Assembly: GCA_040635515.1 (NCBI GenBank) | Contig: JBEYHY010000006.1 | Coordinates: 248,001 to 312,000 of the forward strand | From: Prauserella_A sp040635515 | GTDB taxonomy: Bacteria; Actinomycetota; Actinomycetes; Mycobacteriales; Pseudonocardiaceae | Length of the DNA stretch: 64,000 bases | Direction: 5' to 3' | In this document: positions 8,442-20,700 of the stretch, in pieces | Layout of the letters: each line of letters opens with the position of its first letter | Numbering within the stretch: position 1 is the stretch's first letter | Translations under genes and position numbers: made by a program | The notes under the pieces: model-generated | Database searches by the model: none | What the model saw: only the letters and a program-made list of their open reading frames with translations | What the model was told of the DNA's origin: nothing

Positions 8442-8636
8442 CTAGCGGATACTCGCCGGCCTCAGGTCCGTCCAGTTCTCCTCCACGTACGCGAGGCAGG
8501 CCTCCCTGCTGTCCTCACCGAACACGATCCGCCAGCCATCCGGTACCGCCGCAAACGTCGGCCACAGCGAATGCTGCTCCTCGTCATTGACGAGTACATA
8601 AAACCGGCCATCGTTGTCATCGAACGGGTTTGTCAT
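8442..8636 (-). CDS. MbtH-like protein
   Basis: 64 aa, the usual MbtH length. Conserved core: NDEEQHSLWPTFAAVPDGW then ENWTDLRP near the C-terminus, including the three structural Trp residues. MbtH-like proteins bind NRPS adenylation domains and are needed for their folding or activity. The ATG at 8636 follows a clear aggagg ribosome site. It is the last gene of the minus-strand siderophore operon, 104 bp after the NRPS stop, and its own stop touches the 21-bp repeat array. Confidence 0.96.
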   Translation of the reverse strand: MTNPFDDNDGRFYVLVNDEEQHSLWPTFAAVPDGWRIVFGEDSREACLAYVEENWTDLRPASIR

Positions 8637-8740
8637 GGTTCCTCCTGATCTCGTTCATCGCCTTCTCCGTCGCGCCCGCCACACACCCCGGCTGCCACAC
8701 CCCCCGCCCCGCACACCCCACACAGCCTCCACGTCGCGCC

Positions 8741-11700
8741 TCACCCACTCCGTCCGCCGGGCTCATCGGCCGAAACCTCAGCCAGCAACCTGACCAGCTC
8801 AGCCGCGATCCGCTCCGCCCCTTCGCGACCGCAACCACCTCCCGCGTAGGCCAACTGACAGTGCAGGTCACCGCGACCACGCGGCAGATGGAAGCTGAAC
8901 GTCAGGTCCGCGTTGGCGACACCCGTCGGGATCGCCACAAGCGCACCGTGCCCACCTTCGAGCTCAGCGAGGTCGGCCTGTTCGTGCTGCACCATCAACA
9001 CGTTCGGCCGCCAGCCGACCGCATCGCTGACATCGGCGAACGAAACGTCCTGATTGTCCAGTGCGGCCAGGTTCGCCGCCCGCACCCTGCGCAGCAACTC
9101 AGCGAACGACGGCGCGCCGGAAAGGTCGGCACGCAGCACAACTGTGTTGGCGAACGCGCCGACCAGGCCCGCGAACACCTCCTCGGTGCGCCCCGCCACG
9201 ACCGCGCCGATCGGAATATCGGTACCGCCGCCCGCCTCGGAGAGCACCGTCGCCAAGGCCGCCTGCAACACCATGAACTGGCTGACACCGTGCCTGCCTG
9301 CAAAACCGGCAAGCCGCGCGTAGCCCGAAGCCGGCAACTCGAACGACACCGCGCCCGGTTCGGCCGCGTGCCCGCGTCCCGGCAACGGCACCGCCGAGCC
9401 ACCCCGCAACGCGCCCTTCCAGTACTCCAGTTGCCGTTGGCTCACTTCGTTCGCCAGCTCTTCCGACCAGCGGGCATAGTCGGCATAGGACAGTGGCAGG
9501 GGCTGCCAATCCGGCGCCGAACCGGACAACCGCGCCGAGTACGCGGCCCCCAGATCCCTGAACAGCGGAACGACAGACCATTCGTCACATACCAGGTACC
9601 GCATCGCGACCAGCAGCACATGTTCACGACCCGATACCAGCAGATGCGCGGCCAGCGGCCGGCTCGCGGTCGCCGTCGCCAGCATCGAAAGCCGCTCGTC
9701 AAGCTCGGACTCCATAACGGACTCCACGATGAGCGGCACCACATCACCGACCCTCTGCTCTGCCTCCGGGCCGTCCACAAAGACCGTCCGCAAAGCCTCA
9801 TGTCGCTCCGAGACATCCGACCATGCCGCCGACATCGCCTCGACGTCGAAACCCGACCCCGACCGCAGCGCCAGTGCGTGATCGAAGCGCGGCCCTCCCT
9901 CACCCAGCCTCCACAGCCAACGCTGCACCGGAGCCAGTGGCAACCGGTCCGGTCGTTCCCCTCTCCGGGGAGGCGGGCGGTATCCGGTCGCGCCACGCAG
10001 GAGCTCCGCCAGATCGGCGACGGTGGGAGACTCGAATACGTCCCTGATGGTCAGATCGACGCCGAACGTCGACCGAATTCTCCCGAGCAACCGCATCGCC
10101 GCCATCGAATGCCCGCCGAGCGCGAAGAAATCGTCGTGTACACCAACCTCGTCGAGTTCGAGCAGGTCCGCGAATACGGTCGCCAGCACCCGCTGCCGTT
10201 CCGTCGCGGGCCTTGCCGTTCCGGAAAGCGCGGACCAATCCGGCTCCGGCAGCGCCGACCGATCGAGTTTCCCGTTTGGTGTCAGTGGAAGTGGGCCGTC
10301 CACTTCGGTCACCATGCCGGGAATCATGTAGTCAGGCAGCACCCGGCGAAGGTGCTGTCGCCATTCGACGGGGCGCTGTGCTCCCGGTTCCACCACGACG
10401 TAGCCGGCGAGGCGAACGATGTCACTTCGCCGCTCCGCGACGACCGCCGCCTGCCGGACGGCGGGATGCGAGGACAACGCGGCGTCGATCTCGCCGAGTT
10501 CGACGCGGAACCCACGTATCTTCACCTGATTGTCGCCGCGACCCGCGAAATCGAGCGTCCCTTCCCTGCGCCAGCGCGCCCGGTCACCGGTGCGATAGAG
10601 CCGGGACCCCGGCGGGCCGAACGGATCGGCGACGAAACGGCTCGCCGTGAGACCATACCTGCGCAGATAGCCGAGAGCGAGGCCTCTGCCGCCGACGTAC
10701 AGCTCACCGGTCACACCCGGCGGGACGGGCCTGAGTCGGTCGTCGAGTACGTAACAGGTCGTGTTGGGATCGGGCCCGCCGATCGGAATCGGCCCCTGCC
10801 AGCCGGGTTCGGCCGGCCAGAGCGTCGAGTTGACGGTGGCCTCGGTGAGGCCGTACGCGGCGATGAGATTGACCTTGCCCGCCCATCTCGCGACGAGTTC
10901 GGGCGGCACCGTTTCGGTGCCGACAAGGATCGTCGCGCCTTCCGGAAGCGCGCATTCCGGTGGCAACGCCGACACCAGCGAGGGCGGCAGGATCATGTGC
11001 GTGACCTCGTGCCCACGCAGGAAGTCCACAAGCGGCGGTCCCGAGACCCGCGCTGATTCCGGGACGAGCACCAGTTTTCCGCCATGGCACAGCGCCATGA
11101 CGAGTTCGAACACGAAAACGTCGAATCCGATCGACGCGAACTGGGACACGACCGAATCCTCGCGCAAACCCATGCGATCGATCGCCGTCGCGAGCAAGCT
11201 CGCGATGCCGTCATGGGAGACGACGGTCCCTTTCGGACGTCCCGTCGATCCTGAGGTGTAGATGATGTAGGCCGGGTCGGCCAGGGCGATGTCGACCGGA
11301 TCCGGATCGGACAGCCGGTGCGCCTCCGCACCGGCGACGGCGACGACGGGAACCACCTCGGGGACGGCGTCCGTCGTGTCGGCAACGACGATGCCCGCAC
11401 CGGAATCCTTGATGAAGTAGCCGATCCGGTCGGCGGGGTGACTCAGGTCGAGCGGCAGGAAAGCCGCTCCCAGCTTCGAAACGGCGAGCACCGTCGCAAC
11501 CGTGTCGATCGAACGTGCGACCGCGACGCCGACGACATCACCATGCCCGACGCCATGCGCGCCGAGCAACGCGGCGATCCGGCTCGCTCTTTCCGCCAGT
11601 TCGGAATAACTCATCGCTCGCTCACCGGCGACAACGGCGGTCGCGTCGGGGTTCGCCGAAACCTGCTTCGCGAACAACAGCGGAAGAGGCAACTCCTCGA

Positions 11701-14700
11701 CGGGCCGGGTGGTCGCGTTGAAGCCTCTGAGTACCGTCTCCCGCTCCCGGGCGGGAAGTACATCGACGTCCGCCACCGGCAGCCGAGGATCGCGGGCGAC
11801 GGATTCGACAAGCGCGGCAAGGCGCTCTCCGAGCCGCTGAACGGTTTCCGCGTCGAACAGCTCCGTGCTGTACTCGATGCGACAGTCCAATGTCGCCCTG
11901 TCGAGATGCTCGGTAAAGCTGAAAACGAGATCGAACTTGGCGGTTTCGGCCGCTACCCTGACGAACTCCGAGGAAAGCCCGGCGAACCGAGCCTCCTCGC
12001 CCGTACGGACGTGGTGACCTACCATGACCTGGAACAACGGGTTGCGGGTGAGCGAACGTGCGGGGTTGACGCGTTCGACCACGGCTTCGAAGGGCACGTC
12101 GGCGTTGGCGAATGCCGCGAGATCCGTCTTTCTTACTCTGTGGAGCAGATCGATGAAGTTCGGTGCGCCGGAAAGATCGGTGCGTAGTACGAGCGTGTTG
12201 ACGAAGAATCCCACGATTTCGTCGAGCGCTTCGTCGGCGCGGCCGGTGACGGGCGCACCCAGTGGGATGTCGGTCCCCGCACCCAACCGGTGCAGGAGAG
12301 CGGCGACGGCCGCGTGCACGATCATGAACATGCTCGCGCCTGCCTCGGCGGCGATCCGCCGCAGGCTCCGTGTTGTCTCCGTTCCGATGCTGAACCCGGT
12401 TTCGGCTCCGTGGAACGTCGGTCGCGCACCGCGTGTGCGATCGAAGGGCAGATCGATTTCCTCCGGGACTCCGGCCAATGTGGATTCCCAGTACGCGAGC
12501 TGTTCGTCGCCGATGGCATCCAGCAGCTTCCGCTGCCACACCGTGTAGTCGGTGTACCGCACGGGCAGCGGTGCCCACTCCGGCTCCACACCTTCGCGTC
12601 GAGCGGCATAGGCATGGCCGAGGTCGCGCAGAAACGGCCGGTCCGACCACTCGTCGGTGGTGATGTGGTGCAGCACCAACGCGACGACGTGATCCTGATC
12701 GGACAGTTCCCCGATCCAGCACCGGATCGGCAGGTCCGCCCCGAGGTCGAAAGGACGGCCGGTCACCGCCCGCAGCCGGTCCGGCAGCTCGTGCTCGGTG
12801 ATCCGGCTGATGTCGACCTCGACGGTTCCCTGCCGGAGAACCTGTTGGTACGGGATGCCGTCGCGTTCGGTGAACACCGTGCGCAGGCTCTCGTGACGGC
12901 CGACGACATCGGCGAGTGCCGCCCGCCACGCCGCGAGGTCGAAGTCCCCGCGCAGTCGCATGACGAGCGGGAAGTTGTAGGCCGCCGAGGGCGCCGAGAG
13001 TTGTTGAATGACCCACAAACGTTGCTGGGCCGGTGATGCGGCGACCTCACCCCGTTCGTCGGGCACCGTGAGCGCTGGCCGTGCCGGCCCTCCCGTTCTC
13101 GTCACCAGCTCCGCTACGGTCGGCGCCTCGAAGAGGTCACGAATGGTCAGTTCCGCGTCCAGCACAGATCTGATCTTGCTGACGAGCCGGGTCGCAAGTA
13201 GTGAGTGCCCGCCGAGTTCGAAGAAGTTGTCGTCGATGCCGAGCTTGCCGGAATCCGGAACACCGAGGACGTCGGCGAAAAGTCCACACAGGACACGCTC
13301 CCGCTCGGTCCTCGGCGACCTGCTGACCGACGAACCGGCGGCTGGTTCGGGCAACGCGGCGAGGTCGAGCTTCCCGTTGACGGTCAACGGAAGCCGCTCG
13401 ACCGGGATGACCGTGGCGGGAATCAGGTAGTCCGGCAGCGTCTCGGCAAGGAACTCGCGCCACGGGACGGATTCCGCGGTGACCACATAGCCGACAAGGC
13501 GGTTACCGGACGGCACGACCGCCGCTTGGCTGACCGAGGGATGCGCGGTGAGCGCGGCTTCGATTTCGCCGAGTTCGACGCGGTAACCACGGATCTTGAG
13601 CTGGTTGTCGGTTCGGCCGAGAAAGTCGATGATCCCGTTCTCACGCCTGCGAACGAGGTCGCCGGTGCGATACATGAGGGTTCCCGGTTCACCGAAAGGA
13701 TCGGCGACAAACCGTTCGGCGGTGAGTCCGGGCCTGCGGTGGTAGCCCCTCGCGATCCCGATTCCCGATAGGTACAACTCGCCGGCGGTACCGGGCGGGA
13801 CTCGGCGAAGGCAGGCGTCGAGAACGTGTGCCTTGGTGTTCGTGATCGGACGCCCCACCGCGGCAGTCGCACTGTCCGCCGTGGACGCTCCGAGAGCGTT
13901 GATCGTGTACTCGGTGGGACCGTACAGGTTGTAGCCGTAGGTGCCGCTGGTGTCCGCCAGTGTCCGCCACAGCGAATCGGGAACGGCCTCCCCTCCGAGC
14001 AGGACGAGCGGAGGAACGTGACCTTCGAGCAGCCCTTGTTCCACCAGCAACTGCGCGTAGGTCGGCGTCACGTTGACCACGTCGATGCGGTGCTGTTCGC
14101 AGTAGGCCACCAGCGCGTCGGCGTCCCTGCGCAGGTCCTCGTCGCACACGTGGACCTCGTGCCCTTCCACGAGCCACAGCAGTTCCTCCCACGACATGTC
14201 GAAGGCGAACGACACGGTATGGGCGATTCTCAGCCTTCTGCCTCCCGCGGAGGCGATGGCAGGTGCGAAGATGGCCTCCCTGTGGTTGACCAGCATGTTC
14301 GTCAGCCCTCGGTACGGAGTGACGACGCCCTTGGGGGTTCCCGTCGAGCCCGACGTGAAGATCACGTAGGCCGGATGATCGAGCCGGTGCGCGACACTCT
14401 TCGCGAACGCGGGTCGTTCGGTGTCGCTGCTCGGAAGGGCGCTGAGCGCGGCAAGCTCGGTCTCGACAGCGGGATCGGCCAACAGCCGAGAGGTGAGAAC
14501 GCACACCGGTGCGACGTCCTCGACCATCGCTCGCCTGCGTCGTTGCGGATGGTCGAGGTCGAGCGGCAGATACGCGGCGCCGGTACGCAGGACCGCGAAC
14601 AGCGCGACGACCATGTCGATGGACCTCGGTAATTCCAGTGCGACAACCGTTTCCGGCTCCGCGCCACGCGAGAGCAGGAACCTGGCGAGCCGGTTGATTC

Positions 14701-17700
14701 GCGCGTCCAGTTCGGCGAAGGTCAAGCGGGTCTCGCCGAAGACGAGCGCCGTTGCGTCCGGCGTGTGCGCGGCGTGTTCGGCGAGGATGTCCGCTACGGT
14801 CTCCGTTCCGACCCGGTGCTCGGCGGCCGACCACTCCTCGGCGAAGGAGGCCCGCTCCTCGTCGGTGAGCAGATCGAGCGCGGCGACGCGTTGCCCGATG
14901 TCCGAGGTGACGCGGTCGAGCACGGCGAGGAACCGGTGCAGGACGATGGCCGCCTTCGCCGAAGGGAACTCCTCCTTCCTCGCGGCGAGAGTGATACGCA
15001 ACCGGTTGCCGGGGGTCGCGACGAGTGCCAGCGGAAAATGCGTTCCATCTACATTGGATAGTCCGAGAACTCCGTGAGCGCGCTTGAGTTCAGCCACTCT
15101 GCTTTCGCCGTCCTCGGTGCGGAGAACGAAGAGTGTGTCGAACAGCTTCCGGTGCCCCGCGGCCTGCTGTAGTTCACCGAGACCGACGTACTCGTGGGGC
15201 ATCAACGACGCCCGTTCTTCCTGCACCCTGCGGAGCAGGTCGAGCACGGACTCATCGGGACGTTGAGCGATCCTGGTCGGCACGGTGTTGAGGAACATGC
15301 CGATCACGTCGGCCACGCCGGGAATATCGGCGGGCCGACCGGCGACGACGGTACCGAAGACGACATCGGTCCTGCCGACCATGCTCGACAACACGAGTCC
15401 CCACACCGTGCTGAGCACGGTGTTGAGCGTCAGGCCGTGCCGTCGCGCGGTCTCCCGCAACGCCGCCGTGGCTTCCGGGCTCAATTCGACGTCGTGGTCG
15501 ACGGGGATGGCCGGTTCCGCCTCCGCCGGGGAAACGAGCGTCGGCTCCTCGATGCCCGACAGCGCGTTCCGCCACGCGGCCCGTGCGCTCGCCGAGTCCT
15601 GCTGCCGCAGCCAAGCCAGATAGTCCTGATAGGACCCCGGAGGAGCCAGCGCCGATTCGTCTCCCTCCGAGGCGTACAGCGCGAGTAGTTGTTCCAGGAA
15701 CAGCCAGGCGGACCAGCCATCCCACAGCACGAGGTGATGGGTGATCACGAGCCGGTCCCGGCCATCCGGCAACCGGATCACCAGCAGGCGGCACAGCGGA
15801 GGTTCGAGCAGGTCGAACCGCTGCCTGCGGTCGGCGTCGAGCAACGCGCCGACATCCTCGGCCGTCGCGGAGGAAAGGTCGGCGACGGCCAAGGGCATCT
15901 CCACGTCGTCCACAATGAACTGAACCGGTTCCGCGACGCCGTCGGCCGTGAACCCCGCTCTGAGGCTCGGGTGCCTGCGAAGCAGGATGTTCGCGGCCGC
16001 TCGCAGGCGTTCGACGTCGATCCGCTCTGCGAAGTCGAGCGATTCCTGGGAAAGATAGACATCGACGGCGGCCGGATCGTAGGTCGCGTGGAAGTACAGT
16101 CCCTCCTGCAACGGCGACAACGGCCAAACCTGCGACACACGCCGGGTGGTCAGCGATCGCACCTGCCGCCACTGCGACGACGTCAACCGCACCGCGCCCG
16201 CCTCGCGCCGCAGTTCACTCGCGGCGGGTAGGTCCGCCGCCGCGAGCGCGGCCGGAGTACGCAGTTCGAACAGTTGGTGTGGACGCAACTCGATGCCGTG
16301 TTCACGGGCGGCCGAGGACACCGCGATGGCGGTGATGCTGTCGCCGCCGAGTACGAAAAAGTCGGCGTCGGCGGCCACTTCCGGCACGCCGAGTACGGCG
16401 GCGACGATGTCGCAGAACAGCGTCTCGCGAGCGCCTTGCGGGGCGCGCCCCTCAGCGGCCTGCCTCGCCGGTGACGGCAACGCCGATTGGTCCAGTTTGC
16501 CGCTCGGCGTCAGCGGGAGGCTTTCCAGCACGACGAATGCCGAGGGAATCATGCTCGCGGGAAGCCGGGAGGCCAGTGCTTCGCACAGCTTCTCGGTATC
16601 GGCTTCCGTCCAGTTCCTCGCGGGCACCAGGTAGCCGACCAGTGCGTCGTCCTTGACGGCCACCGCTGCCGCCGCGATATCTCGAGATGCTGCCAGCGCC
16701 GCCTCGATCTCGCCGAGTTCGACCCGGATTCCTCGCACCTTGACCTGCCGGTCGGTGCGGCCGAGATATTCGAGGTCGCCGTCGGTGTTCCTGCGCACCA
16801 GATCTCCGGTGCGGTAGAGGCGCCCTTGCCCGAACGGATTCGCGACGAACCGGGTCGCCGTCAGCGCAGGACGGCCGTGGTAGCCGCGCGCGAGTTGGAC
16901 ACCGCCGAGATACAGCTCCCCGGCGACCTCGTCGGCGACGGGCCGGAGCAACGGGTCGAGCACGTGAACCGTCGTGTTCCACACCGGCTTTCCGATGGGA
17001 ATTCCCCGCCTGGAGGGGCCTTCCAGCGCGAACCACGTGACATCGACGGCGGCTTCGGTGGGCCCGTAGAGGTTGTGCAGCGGCACACCGGTCGCCGCCT
17101 GCCAGTCCGCCGCCGTCGCGGGGAGAAGCGCCTCACCGCTGGCGAACACCCTGCGCAGGCTCGCCGACCACGGACCCGCGGGGACGGCGCCGAGGAAGGC
17201 GGCCAGCATCGAGGGTACGAAGTGGAGGGTGGTGACCCGCTGAGCCGCGACCAGTTCGGCGAGATAGCGGGGATCAGCGTGCCCGCCCGGTTCCGCGACC
17301 ACGATGGCCGCACCTTCGATCAGTGGCCAGAAGAACTCCCATACCGACACGTCGAAGCTGGAAGGGGTCTTCTGCAGCACCCTGTCGTCCGGGACGAGCC
17401 CGAACGTACCCTGCATCCAGGCAAGCCGGTTGCCGATGGCCCTGTGCGACACGACGACGCCTTTCGGCCTGCCTGTCGATCCCGATGTGTAGATCAGGTA
17501 CGCGGGCTGGTCCGGCATTATCCGGGGCTGCTCGTCCACCGTGCCCGTATCCGGGGCGTCGACCTCGATTCGCCGCACGCCCGGCGGCAAGCCGACGCCG
17601 GGAGCAGCCACGGCGAGCCGTGCGTCCGAATCGGACAGCATGAACGCGATACGGTCGGCTGGATAGTCGAGGTCGAGCGGCAGGTACGCGGCACCGCTTC

Positions 17701-20700
17701 TCAGCACTCCGAGCAATGCCACCACGAGTTCCGCCGATCTGGGAACAGCGACCGCGACGAATTGTTCCGGCCCCGCACCGTGTTGCCGCAACCTCGCGGC
17801 GAGCCTGCCCGACCTCTCGTCGAGTTCGCGGTAGCTGAGCTCGGTGCTGTCGGCGACGACAGCGGTGGCATCGGGATCGCGGGCGACCCACTCGGCAAAC
17901 CGGTCCACGATGGACGTCGATGCGACCGGGTGCGTCGTGTCGTTCAGCTTCACGACGCGTTGCCATTGCTCGGCCGGGAGCGCGGCGAGCTCGGTGACCG
18001 GCCTCGGCGGCGCGGCGACAGCGGCGAGCAGCTCAAGGTAGCGCGCGCCGATCCGTTCCGCGCGGTCCCGGTCGGTCCGGTGTTTCAGCACCAACCGGAG
18101 TCCGGCCTTCGCCGGGTGGGCGATGAGCGCGAGTGGATAGTGCACCTGATCGAGCAAGGTACGGTCGGCGAACATCGCGGTGCCCGCGATGTCCGGCTGG
18201 TTCTCGACAACGACGAGCGTGTCGAACAGGTCACCGCGACCACGCTGGATGTCACCGAGCGAGATGTGCTGGTGGTCAAGCAGGTCCGCCTGCTCGGCTT
18301 GCCAGCGCGCGAGCGCGGTCGCCGTGGTATCGGAGCCACGCAACCGGAACCGCGCCGGAACCGTGTTGCTGAACAGGCCGATCATCGACTCGATGCCGTC
18401 GACGGGGGCGCTACGACCGGACACCGTCGTACCGAAGACGACGTCCGTGCGACCGGTGAGCGCGCACAGCAGCAGCCCCCACGCGCCGTGCAACAGGGTG
18501 CTCTTCGTGAGCCCGGTCCGTCTTCCCACCGACGTCAGGGCCTCGTCAAGAAATGAGGGGACGTCGAGGACAACCGTGTCCGCTTCGGACTGTGCACCAG
18601 CCGCTATTGTCGGTTCGGCACCGTCGAGCGCCGTTTCCCACGCGGTGAGCGCGGCGTCGGAGTCCCGGGAGCCGAGCCAGTCCAGATACGCGCTGGGATC
18701 GGCGGCCGGTTCCGGTTCATCGGTCTCCAGTTCCGCGAACAGGTGCGCGAGCGACCAGCCGTCCGCGACGATGTGATGCAGGGTGAGCACAATCATGCCC
18801 GGCCCCACCGCGGTGGCGCGAATCGCCGGGGCGACGGCGAGGTCGAAGCCTGCCTTTTCCTCTTCGAGGACTTCGGCGACATCGGCCGCCTCCCGCCACG
18901 GCAGCACGACGTGCTCGTCGATCCACTGGACGACGGTTCCGGTGGTTCCAGCGAAGCGAGCGCGCAGCAACGGGTGCCGGTCGAGCATGCGCTGCAACCG
19001 CGCCCGCGCGGTCCCGATCGAGACGCCTTCGGCGAGCTCAAGCACGAGCCGCACGACATAGGGATCCTCACCGGGGCTGTCGGCCGCGTGGAAGTAGAAC
19101 CCGCGCTGCAAAGGGGAAATCGGGGCCCGCCACGGCCACGAAGCGACCCCGGTTCCGCCGGAGGGTTCGGCGGCGCGCGCGACCCGCGCGAGCGCGGAAA
19201 CCGTGCGCTGCTGGAAGATGTCCCGCTGTCCCAGTGCGATACCCGCCTCGCGGGCCTTGCCGAGCAGGCGGATGGCGACGATGCTGTCGCCGCCGAGTTC
19301 GAAGAAGCTGTCCTCGACGCCGACGGTGGGCAGGTCCAGCACCTCGGCGAAGAGCGTCGCAAGCGTGTGTTCTCGTGGCGTACGCGGCTCTGCCTCGCCC
19401 GCGAGCGCTGTCCAATCCGGATCGGGCAGCGCGGCTCTGTCCACTTTGCCGTTCGGCGTCAGCGGCAGTCCGTCCAGCACGACGATGACGCCGGGAACGA
19501 GGTGTTCGGGCAGTCTGGCGGCGAGGAAGTCCTTCACCTCGGCGGGCGTTGGGTCACCGACGACGTATCCGACGAGCCTCGGCGCATCGCGGTGGTCACG
19601 TCTGCCCGCGACGGCGGCTTGCGTGATTCCGGGATGTGCCAGCAGAGCCGCCTCGACCTCGCCGGGTTCGATCCGATGGCCACGAATCTTGAGCTGGCCA
19701 TCCGCCCTGCCGATGAAATCGAGCAGGCCGTCGCGCCGTAATCTGACCCTGTCACCGGTGCGATACATCCGGGCCCCGGTGAACGGATCGGCGATGAAGC
19801 GCGAAGCGGTCAGCCCCGGCCTTCCGAGATAGCCGCGAGCAAGGCCCCTGCCGCCGATGTACAACTCGCCGATGTCTCCCTCGCGGACCGGGCGGAGCGC
19901 GGAGTCGAGCACGTAGGCGCGGGTGTTCGGGTCGGCTTCGCCGATGGGCACGCGATCATGCTCGCCTTCTTCGGCGAGCCACAGCGTCGAGTTCACGGTC
20001 GCCTCGGTGAGCCCGTACGCCGCGACGACTCGAAGTCTTCCCGACCAGCGGGCGACGAGTTCCGGCGGCACCGTCTCCGTTCCGACGACGAGCACCGCAC
20101 CTTCGGGCAGCGCGCAATCCGGAGGCAACGCCGACACCAGCGAGGGCGGCAGGATGAAGTGCGTCGCGTGGTTCCCGGTGAGGTACTCGGTCAGCTCCTT
20201 TCCCGCCACCCTGCGTTCGGCGGGCACGATGACGCTGCGAGCTCCGGTGGCGAGCGACATCGTCAGGTCCCACACCGCCACGTCGAAACCGGAGGACGCG
20301 AACTGGGCCACCCTGCTGTGCTCGTCGACACCGAGCCGGTCGACCGCGGTGGCGACGAGACTGCCGATGCCCTCGTGTGTGACGACGACGCCCTTGGGCC
20401 TGCCTGTCGAACCCGAGGTGTAGATGACGTACGCGGCATTGTCGAGCGCGACGGCGCGATCGAGGTTGCCGCCGTCATGCCGGGCGAGTTCCGTGTAGTC
20501 CACTGTGGACAGAGTCATTTTCGCGCCGGAATCGGCGACCATGAATTCGGTCCTGCTCACCGGATGCTCCGGGTCGAGCGGAAGGTAGGCCGCACCGGCC
20601 TTGAGGACACCGAGGATCGCGATCACGAGTTCGATCGATCTCGGCACGGCGAGCGCGACGACGTCCTCGGCACCGATCCCCTTCGCCACGAGCATTCTGG

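Noticed and set aside
7745..8590. Open frames across the 21-bp repeats encoding heptapeptide-like repeats (e.g. DGEIGVR), as a possible repeat protein or RiPP precursor
   Set aside because: Frames are open on both strands simply because the unit is 21 bp; no ribosome site, leader or biosynthetic partner exists and the blocks are inverted.
8630..11056. 808-residue plus-strand frame opposite the NRPS 3' end, and other long antisense frames (12.3-13.0, 16.5-18.6, 19.9-23.3 kb)
   Set aside because: High-GC shadow frames of the NRPS/lipoprotein genes; Arg/Pro-rich composition, no domains and no ribosome sites.
15250..19150. C2 or C3 as epimerisation or dual C/E domains (upstream T domains have GGDS)
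   Set aside because: The motifs read as ordinary C domains (PLSPLQEG, GRTDVVFGT), there is only one domain between T and A in each case, and no dual-domain extra His motif was seen. All-L product is therefore predicted.
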